From Candidatus Kapaibacterium sp. (GTDB taxonomy: Bacteria > Bacteroidota > Ignavibacteria > Kapaibacteriales > UBA2268), in contig JAUQWR010000812.1 of assembly GCA_030835065.1 (NCBI GenBank), positions 1-5,409 on the forward strand: 5,409 bases of DNA, given 5' to 3'. The position numbers were made by a program, and so were the translations under genes. Under the pieces are notes generated by a model. The model was not told where the DNA came from and searched no databases. It saw only the letters and a list, made by a program, of their open reading frames with translations. Of the stretch, positions 5,170-5,409 are shown in pieces. Position 1 is the first letter of the stretch; every line of letters begins with the position of its first letter.

Positions 5170-5246
5170 GTAGTAAATCATTAAAAAAAGAATAATAATT
5201 TTATGAGTGGGCGGAATTAATATTTGAGAAGCTAAAATATAGTCAT

Positions 5247-5274
5247 AAAAAAACTGCTCCCGAAAAGGAGCAGT
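5247..5274 (-). terminator. Rho-independent terminator of the right-edge gene
   Basis: Reading the minus strand, ACTGCTCC (5274-5267) pairs perfectly with GGAGCAGT (5260-5253) around a six-base loop and is followed by seven T (5253-5247). It lies 38 bases past the stop at 5313. On the plus strand only four T follow the stem, and no plus-strand gene ends here, so the minus direction is the functional one. Confidence 0.9.
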
Positions 5275-5312
5275 CTTTTATATATTCAGCATGAGTGCCA
5301 AAAAAGAGAAAA

Positions 5313-5409
5313 CTATTCAGATTGTGCAGCAGCAGCAGCAGCGGCTTCTTCAGCGTCAGCTTTAGCTTTAGCAGCAGCGGCTTCAGCATCAGCTTTAGCT
5401 TTTGCAGCA
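5313..5409 (-). CDS. C-terminal Ala/Lys/Glu-rich tail of a partial gene, possibly a ribosomal protein
   Basis: Only the last 31 codons are in the window. On the minus strand they read AAKAKADAEAAAAKAKADAE, then EAAAAAAAQSE and a TAG stop. Alanine is nearly always GCT, a sign of a highly expressed gene. Such low-complexity, mixed-charge tails extend bS16, bL17 and a few other ribosomal proteins in Bacteroidota, which is why I suggest one of these. The tail alone cannot decide between them, and a surface or histone-like protein is possible. The frame is supported by the consistent repeat, the absence of stops and the strong terminator 38 bases downstream. The unit AKAKADAE is duplicated (see the repeat entry). 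Confidence 0.65.
   Translation of the reverse strand, partial: AAKAKADAEAAAAKAKADAEEAAAAAAAQSE
5343..5409. repeat. Imperfect tandem repeat of about 36 bp inside the Ala-rich tail
   Basis: The plus strand at 5343-5378 (beginning GGCTTCTTCAGCGTCAGC) is repeated from 5379 (beginning GGCTTCAGCATCAGC). The second copy lacks one TTC codon and has a few substitutions. It runs off the window edge, so more copies may follow. It encodes two copies of A-K-A-K-A-D-A-E plus an Ala run. A further run of five AGC triplets stands at 5328-5342. The differing codons show the copies are not brand new. Confidence 0.75.

Noticed and set aside
5328..5408. AGC-rich triplet run considered as a CRISPR or non-coding satellite.
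   Set aside because: There are no spacers. The pattern is in frame with an Ala/Lys/Glu coding tail that ends in a stop followed by a terminator.

Overview
The window looks like an AT-rich, ordinary chromosomal segment of a Bacteroidota (FCB-group) bacterium. Three observations point there. First, the order is zapA, then a structured non-coding RNA, then the RNase Y gene rny. Second, three different genes are each preceded at 22-30 bases by the same octamer TATTTTTG, which fits the Bacteroidota primary-sigma -7 consensus TAnnTTTG. Third, the partial gene at the right edge encodes an Ala/Lys/Glu tail of the kind seen on some ribosomal proteins of this group. Some genes (rny, the DUF1569 gene, the Yip1-like gene) do have recognisable Shine-Dalgarno sequences, which many Bacteroidia lack, so I do not name a class.

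Layout, left to right. Bases 1-220 are the 3' end of a cyclophilin-type peptidyl-prolyl isomerase, closed by a strong terminator (246-277) whose T-tract runs into the promoter of the next gene. Bases 315-845 encode a GmhB-like HAD-IIIA phosphatase. Bases 970-1257 encode the cell-division factor ZapA. Bases 1285-1527 form a self-closing structured RNA, best explained as 6S RNA (ssrS). Bases 1528-1933 hold no gene, but they contain a 208-bp segment bounded by 20-bp perfect inverted repeats (1622-1829) and a leader hairpin just before rny. Bases 1949-3511 encode ribonuclease Y with a clear terminator at 3534-3570. Then come a DUF1569/DinB-fold protein (3640-4092) and a VOC-fold protein (4126-4509), likely co-transcribed. 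Facing them is a five-helix Yip1-like membrane protein (5139-4513, minus strand). At the right edge a minus-strand gene ends with a repetitive Ala-rich tail (5313-5409) and its own terminator (5247-5274).

The zapA/6S/rny block joins cell division, global control of RNA polymerase and mRNA decay. The remaining genes are unrelated single housekeeping or unknown genes. I see no defence system, CRISPR array, prophage or intact insertion sequence. The most interesting material is non-coding: the 243-nt RNA with several mutually exclusive pairing partners for one arm of its closing stem, the MITE-like element downstream of it, and the rny leader, where a hairpin abuts the ribosome binding site and a decoy AUG sits just upstream of the likely start.
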